Under the pieces are notes generated by a model, which was given only the letters and a program-made list of their open reading frames with translations, had not been told where the DNA came from and made no database searches. Positions 1-7,204 of a DNA stretch of 12,281 bases are shown here, piece after piece. The position numbers and the translations under genes were made by a program. This DNA is from Bacteroidota bacterium (GTDB lineage: Bacteria; Bacteroidota; Bacteroidia; Chitinophagales; Chitinophagaceae). The stretch covers positions 1 to 12,281 of the forward strand of contig CANHIR010000046.1 of NCBI GenBank assembly GCA_947461015.1, given 5' to 3'. Position 1 is the stretch's first letter. Each line of letters begins with the position of its first letter.

Positions 1-19
1 CCATTTTTCATCAAAAATA

Positions 20-51
20 TTTTAAAACATTGCAAATAAAATTTACATTTA
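20..51 (+). promoter_or_regulatory. Possible promoter of the four-gene sugar-oxidation operon
   Basis: A Bacteroidota-like -7 element TACATTTA (44-51; consensus TAnnTTTG, 7 of 8) lies 20 nt after a weak -33-like TTTT (20-23). Transcription would start near 58, leaving a leader of about 33 nt before the ATG at 91. The -33 box does not match the consensus TTTG and the region is very A/T-rich, so a chance match is likely. The first 90 bases hold no convincing coding sequence. The real promoter could also lie upstream of the window. Confidence 0.25.
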
Positions 52-90
52 TCAAATCATTGCTGCTTATTAAACCAACCATTTATTCCT

Positions 91-996
91 ATGGCTTCAA
101 ATGTGAATAGAAGAAACTTAATCAAACAAGTTTTATCGGGCTCCGCCGCTTTGGCCGCAGGAGTTGCCTTACCAAAATCGGTAATGGCTTCGGTAAATGA
201 ATCTATAAGTATACCAGTTTCGCAGGCTTTAAAAGGAAACATCAATCATTCCGTTTGCAGATGGTGTTATAGCGACATGCCATTAGAAGATTTATGCAAA
301 GTGGTAAAGCAAATTGGATTTGGCGCGATTGATTTATTAAAACCAAACGAATGGCCCGTTGCAAAAAAATATGGGTTGGATTGCTCCATGTGTTATACCC
401 CAGGCGAAACCAGTTTAACAAAGGGTTGGAATGACGTAAAAAATCATGATTGGTTAATTAAAGATTATTTAGAAGGCATTAAACTAGTGGCCGAAGCGGG
501 CTATAAAAACTTAATTTGTTTTGCGGGCAATCGCAATGGCATGGACGATGAAACAGGAATGCAAAACTGTGTGACTGGTTTAAAACAAATTATGCCATTG
601 GCCGAAAAGTTAGGTGTGATTATTCAAATAGAATTATTTAATTCCCGCATTGACCATAAGGATTATATGGGGGACAAATCTGAGTGGGGTATTGAACTTT
701 GCAAGCGCTTAGGTTCTCCTAATTTTAAAATTTTATTTGACATTTATCATATGCAAATAGACGAAGGCGATATTATTCGTTCTATTCAAAACAATCATAT
801 GTATTTTGGACATTATCATACTGCTGGAGTGCCCGGTAGGCATGAAATTGACGAACGTCAAGAATTAAATTATCCTGCTATTATGCGCGCCATTGTAGCA
901 ACTGGTTATAAAGGATATGTAGCACAAGAATTTATGCCAGCAGATAAGGATCATATTGCCTCTTTAAAAACAGCAATTAAAATTTGCGATGTATAA
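91..996 (+). CDS. Tat-signal TIM-barrel protein, hydroxypyruvate isomerase-like
   Basis: A 301-residue xylose-isomerase-like TIM-barrel protein (AP-endonuclease-2 fold), closest in motifs to the hydroxypyruvate isomerase (Hyi) group. The N-terminus has a twin-arginine-type signal (NRRNLIK at 6-12, hydrophobic stretch to about 26, Ala-rich end near 33), so the protein is probably exported. Candidate metal/acid-base residues sit at family-typical places: E181 (QIELFN), D217 (LFDIYH), H243 (GHYHTAG) and E280 (AQEF). The GVPGRHE segment (246-252) followed by LNYP (259-262) is a Hyi-group hallmark. Two CxxC pairs are present (C56/C59 and C98/C101). Real Hyi acts in the cytoplasm on hydroxypyruvate, so with an export signal and a GMC dehydrogenase 56 bp downstream the substrate is more likely a free or oxidised sugar. 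The fold is secure; the reaction is not. Confidence 0.85.
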   Translation: MASNVNRRNLIKQVLSGSAALAAGVALPKSVMASVNESISIPVSQALKGNINHSVCRWCYSDMPLEDLCKVVKQIGFGAIDLLKPNEWPVAKKYGLDCSMCYTPGETSLTKGWNDVKNHDWLIKDYLEGIKLVAEAGYKNLICFAGNRNGMDDETGMQNCVTGLKQIMPLAEKLGVIIQIELFNSRIDHKDYMGDKSEWGIELCKRLGSPNFKILFDIYHMQIDEGDIIRSIQNNHMYFGHYHTAGVPGRHEIDERQELNYPAIMRAIVATGYKGYVAQEFMPADKDHIASLKTAIKICDV

Positions 997-1052
997 ATAC
1001 AAAAAGTAATTATTTTAAATAACAATTTCACACATAAATAAAATTCAACAAA

Positions 1053-2732
1053 ATGGCGGGACAACAGTATGATGCAATCGTAGTTGGTTCTGGAATTAGC
1101 GGTGGATGGGCAGCTAAAGAACTTACCGAAAAAGGGTTAAAAGTATTGATGCTTGAGCGTGGAAGAAACATTGAGCACATAAAAGATTACGTGAATGCAA
1201 ATAAAGAAGCATGGGAGTTCCCACATCGTGGTGGAAGAACACAACAAATGATACAGGATTATCCAGTATTAAAAAGAGATTATCCTTTGAATGAAACCAA
1301 TTTAGATTTTTGGTGTGTTGACAAAGATCATCCTTATGTAGAAACTAAGCGCTTTGATTGGTTCAGAGGATATCATGTAGGTGGACGTTCCTTAATGTGG
1401 GGCCGTCAGAGTTACCGTTGGTCCGATTTGGATTTTGAAGCCAATGGAAAAGATGGTGTAGGGGTGGATTGGCCAGTTCGCTATAAAGAAATTGCACCTT
1501 GGTATGATTATGTAGAAAAATTTGCAGGAATTAGTGGTAACCGTGATGGATTAGATGTATTACCTGATGGCCAATTTTTACCTCCAATGGATTTAACCTG
1601 TGTAGAAAAAGATGTTGCAGCTAGATTGCAAAAAGAGTTCAAAGGAGAGCGCCATTTAATTATTGGACGTACGGCAAATATTACCGTGCCTCATGGTGGC
1701 CGCCCAGGTTGTCAATTTAGAAATAAATGTTGGCTGGGTTGTCCATTTGGTGGCTACTTTAGTACGCAGTCTTCTACCTTGCCAGCTGCGATGGCAACAG
1801 GTAATTTAACATTAAGACCTTTTAGTATTGTAACAGAAATTAAATACGATAAAGATAAAAAGCGTGCAACTGGCGTAATTGTTTTAGATGCTGAAACCAA
1901 TAAAACCATTGAGTATAGTGCAAAAATTATTTTTGTTAATGCATCTACATTAAATAGTACATGGTTACTAATGAATTCTGCTACCGATGTTTGGGAAGGC
2001 GGATTGGGAAGTAGTTCCGATGCACTGGGTAAAAATTTAATGGATCACCATTTAGGTATTGGTGCTGGTGGTTTAGTAGAAGGATACGAGGATCAATATA
2101 CTTTTGGACGTCGAGCCAATGGATTTTATATTCCAAGATTCAGAAACGTTGGTAACGATAAGCGTGATTACTTGCGTGGATTTGGATACCAAGGTGGTGG
2201 CTCAAGACAAGGCTGGCAACACGATGTTGCTGAATTTAGCATTGGTGCTGGATTTAAAGAAGCTTTAACGGAGCCAGGTGTTTGGACCATTGGTATGGGT
2301 GGCTTTGGGGAAATGTTACCAGATCCAACCAATAAAGTAACCTTGGATAAAAATGTAAAAGACAAGTGGGGCTTAAATGTATTGAACATTGATTGTGAGT
2401 TAAAAGAAAACGAACATAAAATGCGTAAAGACATTTTAGCAGATGCACAAGAAATGTTAGAAAGAGTAGGTGTTAAAAATGTTCAAGCACATGAAGGGGA
2501 TGGAACTCCTGGCCGCGGTATTCATGAAATGGGTACAGCGCGTATGGGTAGAGATCCTAAAACTTCGGTATTGAATGGCCATAACCAAGTTTGGGATGCA
2601 CCCAATGTATTTGTAACCGATGGTTCATTTATGACAAGTGCTTCTTGTGTAAACCCATCTTTAACTTATATGGCTTTCACTGCTCGTGCTGCCGAATTCG
2701 CAGTGAGTGAATTGAAAAAAGGAAACTTATAA
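1053..2732 (+). CDS. GMC-family FAD-dependent dehydrogenase (large subunit)
   Basis: A 559-residue GMC oxidoreductase of the bacterial membrane-dehydrogenase type (gluconate, glucose or glucoside dehydrogenase-like). The FAD Rossmann motif is VGSGISGG (11-18) with the ribose-binding LERG (34-37). GGRSLMWGRQSYR (110-122) is the second FAD-contacting segment. C-terminal catalytic motifs are HEMGTARMG (catalytic H491) and NPSLT (N534), the usual His/Asn pair. C220, C226 and C230 form C-x5-C-x3-C, the arrangement known from FAD-glucose dehydrogenase-type catalytic subunits, where it is associated with a 3Fe-4S cluster. There is no signal peptide: the FAD motif begins almost at residue 8. Export therefore probably depends on the Tat-signal subunit encoded 29 bp downstream. 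No cytochrome c partner is in the window. Substrate is unknown; glucoside 3-dehydrogenase-like activity is a reasonable guess. Confidence 0.93.
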   Translation: MAGQQYDAIVVGSGISGGWAAKELTEKGLKVLMLERGRNIEHIKDYVNANKEAWEFPHRGGRTQQMIQDYPVLKRDYPLNETNLDFWCVDKDHPYVETKRFDWFRGYHVGGRSLMWGRQSYRWSDLDFEANGKDGVGVDWPVRYKEIAPWYDYVEKFAGISGNRDGLDVLPDGQFLPPMDLTCVEKDVAARLQKEFKGERHLIIGRTANITVPHGGRPGCQFRNKCWLGCPFGGYFSTQSSTLPAAMATGNLTLRPFSIVTEIKYDKDKKRATGVIVLDAETNKTIEYSAKIIFVNASTLNSTWLLMNSATDVWEGGLGSSSDALGKNLMDHHLGIGAGGLVEGYEDQYTFGRRANGFYIPRFRNVGNDKRDYLRGFGYQGGGSRQGWQHDVAEFSIGAGFKEALTEPGVWTIGMGGFGEMLPDPTNKVTLDKNVKDKWGLNVLNIDCELKENEHKMRKDILADAQEMLERVGVKNVQAHEGDGTPGRGIHEMGTARMGRDPKTSVLNGHNQVWDAPNVFVTDGSFMTSASCVNPSLTYMAFTARAAEFAVSELKKGNL

Positions 2733-2761
2733 TCTTTTAAAAACTTTTTAAATAATATTTT

Positions 2762-3328
2762 ATGATGAACAGAAGAGAAGCCCTTTCAAGAGTTGCCATC
2801 ATTATGGGTGGAACAGTATTAGGTGCAGAGGCCATTGCAGCTGGTTTAAAAATTAGTACAACTAGTATTAGCTTATCTAAGGCTGATATTGCTTTTTTAA
2901 ATGAAGTGGCAGAAACTATTTTACCTACGACTAAAACACCAGGAGCGAAAGCAGCAAAAGTGGGAGAGTTTATGAAAATAATTGTGAACGACTGCTATGA
3001 GCAAAAAGACCAAACCATTTTTATGGAGGGCATTAAAAAATTAGACGAAGCATCTAAGCAAATGAATGGAAAAACTTTTATGTTGTCAACTCCCACACAA
3101 CGTACTAATTTATTAATTGCTTTAGACAAAGAAGCAAAGGAATACCAAAAAACAAAGAAGTGGGAAGACCCTAAGCATTATTTCAGTATGATGAAAGAGT
3201 TGACTTTAACGGGTTACTTTACTTCGGAAATAGGTGCTACCAAAGCTTTACGCCATGTAGCAGTGCCTGGTAAATTTATTGGATCATATCCTTACAAAAA
3301 AGGAGATAAGGCTTGGGCAACAAGCTAG
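2762..3328 (+). CDS. Gluconate 2-dehydrogenase subunit 3-family protein (GMC partner)
   Basis: A 188-residue small subunit of the gluconate 2-dehydrogenase subunit 3 family, encoded directly after its likely catalytic partner. The N-terminus carries a twin-arginine-like signal (NRREALSR at 3-10, then a hydrophobic run to about 27). In characterised relatives this subunit is a 'hitch-hiker' that takes the folded, signal-less FAD subunit through the Tat system. Family-typical features are the ETILP segment near 51-55, FMKIIVNDCY near 69-78 and the conserved C-terminal block GYFTSEIGATKA followed by VPGKF. ATG occurs twice in a row (2762 and 2765); either start gives the same signal. The second R of the twin pair is followed by EA rather than the canonical x-F-L, so Tat use is likely but not certain. 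It has no catalytic motif of its own. Confidence 0.87.
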   Translation: MMNRREALSRVAIIMGGTVLGAEAIAAGLKISTTSISLSKADIAFLNEVAETILPTTKTPGAKAAKVGEFMKIIVNDCYEQKDQTIFMEGIKKLDEASKQMNGKTFMLSTPTQRTNLLIALDKEAKEYQKTKKWEDPKHYFSMMKELTLTGYFTSEIGATKALRHVAVPGKFIGSYPYKKGDKAWATS

Positions 3329-3347
3329 TCTTTTAAAAACAAAAAGC

Positions 3348-4205
3348 ATGAACAATTCAAGAAGAGATTTTTTACGTAATACTGCATTAGCTGGATTTGC
3401 TTTATCAATGCCTTTTAAAAATGAGTTAATGGCAATGGGCGACGCCCATAATTCATTTGGTATTCAGTTATGGTCCGTAAAGGAAGCACTAGCAAAAGAT
3501 ACAATGGGAGTATTAACCCACTTATCAAAATGCGGCTATAAAAAAATAGAAAGCTTTGAAGGTGAAAAAGGTATTTTTTGGGGCATGACAAATACCGAGT
3601 TCAAAAAGCGCATGGATGCATTGGGAATGAAACTTGTTTCTGCTCATTGTGATACCAGTAATAACTTTGAGCAAAAAGCTGCAGACGCTGCAGCCATAGG
3701 CATGAAGTATTTAATATGTCCTTATAAAGGTGCGCAACCAAGTATTGATCATTACAAAAAGATTGCAGACGAGTTTAATACATGTGGTGAAATTGCAAAA
3801 AAACACGGAATAAAATTTGCGTATCATAATCATGATTATTCTTTTGTTCCAATGAACGGACAAGTACCTCAGGATGTAATGATGAACAATACCAATAAGG
3901 ATACAGTTGATTATGAAATGGATATGTATTGGACCGTCGCGGCTGGCGTGGATCCATTAGCCTATATGGATAAACATCCTGGTCGTTTTAAATTGGTGCA
4001 TGTAAAAGACATGACCAAGCTTGCCAATGGCGAACATGAATCATGTGTAATAGGAAAAGGGACCATTGATTATAAAAACATGTTGTCAAAAGTAGCAAAA
4101 CGTGGTGTAAAGCATATGATTGTAGAACAGGAATCGTATACTGGCACCAATGAATTAGATGCTGCTAAAGATGATGCAGCTTATATGAAAACGTTGAAGT
4201 GGTAA
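3348..4205 (+). CDS. Tat-signal sugar phosphate isomerase/epimerase-like TIM barrel
   Basis: A 285-residue xylose-isomerase-like TIM-barrel protein, distinct in sequence from the one at the head of the operon. The chosen ATG at 3348 puts SRRDFLRN (4-11) and a short hydrophobic stretch at the N-terminus, a clear Tat-type signal; it lies 19 bp after the preceding stop. The reading frame stays open back to an ATG at 3279, but that start would bury the signal and overlap the preceding gene. Likely metal/catalytic residues are H160 and H162 (AYHNHDY), E190/D192 (YEMDMYW), H218 (LVHVKDM) and E260/E262 (IVEQE). GKGTIDY (236-242) is also typical. Relatives are annotated as sugar phosphate isomerases, but an exported enzyme should not meet sugar phosphates; 3-keto-sugar processing or epimerisation is a possible role. 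Last gene before a strong terminator. Confidence 0.88.
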   Translation: MNNSRRDFLRNTALAGFALSMPFKNELMAMGDAHNSFGIQLWSVKEALAKDTMGVLTHLSKCGYKKIESFEGEKGIFWGMTNTEFKKRMDALGMKLVSAHCDTSNNFEQKAADAAAIGMKYLICPYKGAQPSIDHYKKIADEFNTCGEIAKKHGIKFAYHNHDYSFVPMNGQVPQDVMMNNTNKDTVDYEMDMYWTVAAGVDPLAYMDKHPGRFKLVHVKDMTKLANGEHESCVIGKGTIDYKNMLSKVAKRGVKHMIVEQESYTGTNELDAAKDDAAYMKTLKW

Positions 4206-4227
4206 TTTAAAATTACTAATTGATAAT

Positions 4228-4260
4228 AAAAATCCCGAAGGTCATGCTTTCGGGATTTTT
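4228..4260. terminator. Bidirectional intrinsic terminator between convergent genes
   Basis: A perfect 12-bp stem (4228-4239 pairs with 4249-4260) closes a 9-nt loop. The stem is AAAAATCCCGAA on the left and its exact complement on the right, so a T-run follows the G/C core on either strand. It sits 22 bp after the stop of the sugar-isomerase-like gene and 41 bp beyond the stop of the convergent PLP-enzyme gene, so it probably serves both. Confidence 0.88.
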
Positions 4261-4301
4261 ATTAGTATCAGGTAAGACGAAAATGAGGTATTTGCTCAAA
4301 A

Positions 4302-5483
4302 TTATTTTCCAATAACTTGAATTAAGTTGGTTGTTGCAATAATCTTACTTAATGCATTGTGCAATGCTTCCAAGTCTTGCGCACTATTAAATGCATTTAT
4401 GGAGTAGCGCATATAAATGTCATCCCCTTGGCGCATGATTGGAATTTCGATATTATATTCTTTGAACAAGGTTCTTTGTAATACTTCGGGTTCCTTTGTA
4501 TGTATAGGAATACTAATCATTTGACCAATCCATTCGCTTGATAATGGGCTAATGGGTTGAGTGCCTAGCAATGCATAAAATAAGGGTGCATTGGCTAGTA
4601 CCATTTCGCGACATTCTTTGGCAACAGCTGGCCAATTATTATCCTGCATAAAAATAATACTCATGGTTACGGCTAAGAATGCCGAAAAGTCACGGGTGCC
4701 AATCATTTGATGGTAGTCTAAAAACAAGGAATCAGAAGGCTTCGCCGCTTTATACCCCCAACTCACCACCAATGGCTCACAAATAGGTTGCACTTTTTTA
4801 TGTGCGTATAAAAAGCTGGCACCCTTTGGTGCCATCATCCATTTATGACAGGCGCCCACATAAAAATCTACTGCTAATTCATTTATTTTTAAATCTACAT
4901 GTGCAGGAGCATGCGCGCCGTCCACAATGGTTATAAGCCTTTTAGATTTAGCTATTTCACAAATTTCTTTTACCGGTAATATTAATGCAGTTGCACTTGT
5001 GATATGACTTATAAAAACAGCTTTTGTTTTAGGTGTTACTCCAGCAAAAAAATCAGCAATAAATTGTTCTTTTGTAGTGATGGGTAAATTTATTTTCTGT
5101 CTTTTATATACTGCTTTCTTTTGACTACAATAATAATCCCAGGTTCTATCACAAGCGCCATACTCAATATCGGTTGCTAAAATTTCGTCACCTGCTTCTA
5201 AAGGAAATGCTTTTGCAATTATGTTTACTGCAAAGCTTGGATTAGTTACATAAACCAAGTCGTCTTTATCGTCTACATGAATAAATTTTGCCAATGCAGC
5301 TCGAGAAGTAGACAAGTATTCAACACCATCAAAAGCAATGAATTGAACGGGCTCGGCTTCTAATACTTTTTGCCATTGTTGATAATAATCAAATATAGGC
5401 TTGGGTGTTGCACCAAAGGAGCCGAAGTTTAAAAAGTGAATATCCTTTCTTAATAAAAATTGATCCTTTAAATTAGTATTCAT
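4302..5483 (-). CDS. Class V aminotransferase-fold PLP enzyme (isopenicillin N epimerase-like)
   Basis: A 393-residue PLP-dependent enzyme of the class V aminotransferase / cysteine desulfurase fold. The PLP site is visible: TNPS (80-83) for phosphate/ring contacts, IVDGAHAP (186-193) with D188 binding the pyridine nitrogen and H191 nearby, and ACHKW (211-215) with K214 as the Schiff-base lysine. The N-terminal LNFGSFGATP (18-27) resembles the isopenicillin N epimerase-like subgroup. There is no signal peptide, so it is cytoplasmic. It lacks any obvious mobile catalytic-Cys loop of the IscS/SufS kind, and no Fe-S assembly genes are nearby, so cysteine desulfurase is unlikely. The substrate is unknown; epimerase, lyase and aminotransferase activities all occur in this group. 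It is flanked by terminators on both sides and is probably transcribed alone. No functional tie to the neighbouring sugar genes is evident. Confidence 0.85.
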   Translation of the reverse strand: MNTNLKDQFLLRKDIHFLNFGSFGATPKPIFDYYQQWQKVLEAEPVQFIAFDGVEYLSTSRAALAKFIHVDDKDDLVYVTNPSFAVNIIAKAFPLEAGDEILATDIEYGACDRTWDYYCSQKKAVYKRQKINLPITTKEQFIADFFAGVTPKTKAVFISHITSATALILPVKEICEIAKSKRLITIVDGAHAPAHVDLKINELAVDFYVGACHKWMMAPKGASFLYAHKKVQPICEPLVVSWGYKAAKPSDSLFLDYHQMIGTRDFSAFLAVTMSIIFMQDNNWPAVAKECREMVLANAPLFYALLGTQPISPLSSEWIGQMISIPIHTKEPEVLQRTLFKEYNIEIPIMRQGDDIYMRYSINAFNSAQDLEALHNALSKIIATTNLIQVIGK

Positions 5484-5511
5484 TGCGCTATTTTATTGTA
5501 TTAATTTATTT

Positions 5512-5544
5512 CGAAGTTAAGTAAAAAAAATCCCCTCGAGCAAA
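5512..5544 (-). promoter_or_regulatory. Possible promoter of the PLP-enzyme gene, overlapping a terminator
   Basis: On the minus strand TTTG (complement of 5541-5544) is followed after 21 nt by TAACTTCG (complement of 5512-5519), 7 of 8 to the Bacteroidota -7 consensus TAnnTTTG. Transcription would start near 5505, about 22 nt before the ATG at 5483. The -33-like TTTG falls in the loop of the terminator of the upstream gene. Spacing and position are right, but the match is short and unproven. Confidence 0.35.
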
Positions 5545-5554
5545 CGAGGGGATT
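5522..5554 (-). terminator. Intrinsic terminator of the Gfo/Idh/MocA gene
   Basis: A perfect 10-bp stem (5529-5538 with 5545-5554, core CCCCTCG/CGAGGGG) and a 6-nt loop. Read on the minus strand it ends in a run of eight or more T (complement of 5523-5530). It lies 34 bp after the stop of the minus-strand oxidoreductase gene and before the start of the PLP-enzyme gene, separating the two into independent transcripts. Confidence 0.9.
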
Positions 5555-5587
5555 GTGAAATAAAAACGAGTTGTATTTTTTTGAATA

Positions 5588-7042
5588 TTATGCACCCAAA
5601 CTCCAACCGTCGCGATAGGTTCTTTTTACAAACTGATTCGCGGGTTCGAAATTGGTAATCTTCATATTTGGACCATCCCATAATAATTGGATATTTCTTC
5701 CTGGGAATGTGGTTAAACCTTTTTTATCATTCACTTTAAGGTCATAACTTCTAATGGCAAGGTTGCCCATTAAAACCGATTCGGTTAAAGGACCTGCAAT
5801 ATCAAAATGAGAGCTTAATGTTTTTGCTTCTTTACTTCCAGGTCCAGCGATACAAGCTTCCACCCATGCAGAATAGTGCCCAGCTTCACCACCTTTCACA
5901 CGCTCTACCGATTGTGGAACTGTTGTAGTTTTAGTTCTGTTGGTTGGTAATAATTGCGGGTTCACACCATAGGTACCTGCCATCATTTTCCCTTTGGTAC
6001 CTTCAAAAATGATACCATTACCACCATCACCCATTACTTCGTTAGGCCCTAATTCGGCTGGACGCTCTGGTTGGATACCGCCATCCATCCAATGTAATTT
6101 TACATCTGGCTTACCATTTTCACCCTTAAATGTCAAGATGATATGAGAAGCCGCTGGTGGACTATCTGGTGAATAAACCCTTTGCCAAGGTGCTGTGTAT
6201 CTTGTTGCCACACTACACTCTGCAGAAATAGGATATCCTAATCCTAATACCGCAAAGCCTGGTGCCATAATATGACATGCCATATCGCCTAAGGCGCCGG
6301 TACCGTAATCCCACCATCCTCTCCAGTTAAATGGAAGTAAGTCGGTGAAATATTCTTTTTTAGGTGCAGTACCTAACCATAAGTCAAAATCCAATTCTTT
6401 TGGAATTGCATTTGCAGTTGCAGGACGAATTACACCTTGTGGCCATACTGGTCTGTCGGTATAACAATAAATGGTGTGCACATCACCAATTAATCCAGCA
6501 TTGTACCAATCTTGTAACATGCGAACGCCGTCTCCAGAAGAACCTTGGTTACCCATTTGCGTTACTACATTGTAGTCATGTGCTGCTTTTGTCATCATTC
6601 TCGCCTCATAAATATCATGTGCCATTGGTTTTTGCACATACACATGCTTATTTAATCGCATTGCAGCCATTGCTTGTACAGCGTGCATATGGTCTGGAGT
6701 AGAAACCGAACATGCATCAATATGCATATGCTCTTTTTCTAACATCTCTCTATAGTCTTTATATACTTTTGCTTTTGGATAGCGCTTGCGGCTTAACGCA
6801 GTTTGTCTTTCATCTACATCACATAAAAAAGCAATGTCTGCTTTGCCGCTACTATAAAATGCGAATAAATCACTTTCGCCTTTACCGCCGGCTCCAATGC
6901 CGGCAACTTGTAATTTATCACTTGGCGCAATGAATCCTTTACCGCCCAATACGTGTCTTGGCATAATGTAAAATCCGCCAAGGGCCATCGCTGAGTTTCT
7001 TATGAAATCTCTTCTTGAATTCGCTGAATTTTTTCTAGACAT
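5588..7042 (-). CDS. Tat-signal Gfo/Idh/MocA-family NAD(P)-dependent oxidoreductase
   Basis: A 484-residue Gfo/Idh/MocA protein of the exported kind. The N-terminus has a Tat signal, SRRDFIRN (9-16), followed by a hydrophobic stretch. The Rossmann dinucleotide motif GIGAGGKG is at 48-55. STPDHMH (114-120) contacts the cofactor. VQKPM (136-140) replaces the usual EKP, keeping the catalytic-type lysine K138. GDMACHIM (252-259) supplies the D253/H257 pair typical of substrate binding. The remainder is a long C-terminal beta-sheet domain. At about 480 residues it is longer than cytoplasmic inositol dehydrogenases (about 340) but normal for the Tat-exported group. Exported relatives keep tightly bound NAD and oxidise then re-reduce the substrate (as in GH109 glycosidases), so it could be a glycosidase, epimerase or keto-sugar enzyme. 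It has its own terminator; no clear promoter was found in the 162-bp region upstream. Confidence 0.9.
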   Translation of the reverse strand: MSRKNSANSRRDFIRNSAMALGGFYIMPRHVLGGKGFIAPSDKLQVAGIGAGGKGESDLFAFYSSGKADIAFLCDVDERQTALSRKRYPKAKVYKDYREMLEKEHMHIDACSVSTPDHMHAVQAMAAMRLNKHVYVQKPMAHDIYEARMMTKAAHDYNVVTQMGNQGSSGDGVRMLQDWYNAGLIGDVHTIYCYTDRPVWPQGVIRPATANAIPKELDFDLWLGTAPKKEYFTDLLPFNWRGWWDYGTGALGDMACHIMAPGFAVLGLGYPISAECSVATRYTAPWQRVYSPDSPPAASHIILTFKGENGKPDVKLHWMDGGIQPERPAELGPNEVMGDGGNGIIFEGTKGKMMAGTYGVNPQLLPTNRTKTTTVPQSVERVKGGEAGHYSAWVEACIAGPGSKEAKTLSSHFDIAGPLTESVLMGNLAIRSYDLKVNDKKGLTTFPGRNIQLLWDGPNMKITNFEPANQFVKRTYRDGWSLGA

Positions 7043-7204
7043 AGCAATCTTTAGTTGTGTGGTTTTAAATCAGTGTTAAATCTGTTAGTCAATCGGTCCG
7101 TTAAATTATTAAAAAAAAAGGAAAAAACACAATTATTTTGATGAGTGAACAAAAGCAGACTAGATTTCGTTATTATAGCCTAAATTGCTTTATAATAAAG
7201 CCGT
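7043..7204. other. Divergent intergenic region, 162 bp
   Basis: This is the longest non-coding stretch in the window, between the divergent oxidoreductase and aldehyde dehydrogenase genes. It is strongly A/T-rich with a poly-A tract (about 7111-7119). A short dyad CGG-T-CCG (7094-7100) is the only G/C-rich symmetry seen. A plus-strand promoter is annotated separately; no consensus promoter is visible toward the minus-strand gene. No hairpin-with-T-run or RNA gene is apparent. Confidence 0.5.
7137..7168 (+). promoter_or_regulatory. Bacteroidota-type promoter of the aldehyde dehydrogenase/peroxidase pair
   Basis: TTTG (7137-7140), exactly 20 nt, then TAGATTTC (7161-7168; 7 of 8 to TAnnTTTG). 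The predicted transcript would start near 7175 and leave a leader of about 30 nt before the ATG at 7205. This is the best two-box promoter in the window. Confidence 0.55.

Noticed and set aside
1..106. End or start of another gene in the first 100 bases
   Set aside because: Two plus frames are stopped within 40 bases and the third is open only briefly, with an A/T-driven translation and a stop inside the first gene.
2168..2448. Minus-strand open frames opposite the GMC gene
   Set aside because: Antisense shadows inside a gene with intact motifs; overlapping each other and without family features.
3279..3347. Longer start (ATG at 3279) for the second TIM-barrel gene
   Set aside because: It overlaps the preceding gene by 50 bp and buries the SRRDFLRN Tat signal behind 23 unlikely residues; the ATG at 3348 gives the standard N-terminus.
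4302..5483. Cysteine desulfurase (IscS/SufS) for the PLP enzyme
   Set aside because: No catalytic-Cys loop of that type recognised, no Suf/Isc genes nearby, and the N-terminus resembles the isopenicillin N epimerase-like subgroup.
6364..6933. Plus-strand open frames opposite the Gfo/Idh/MocA gene
   Set aside because: Antisense shadows of a well-supported coding sequence; their translations show no recognisable domain.
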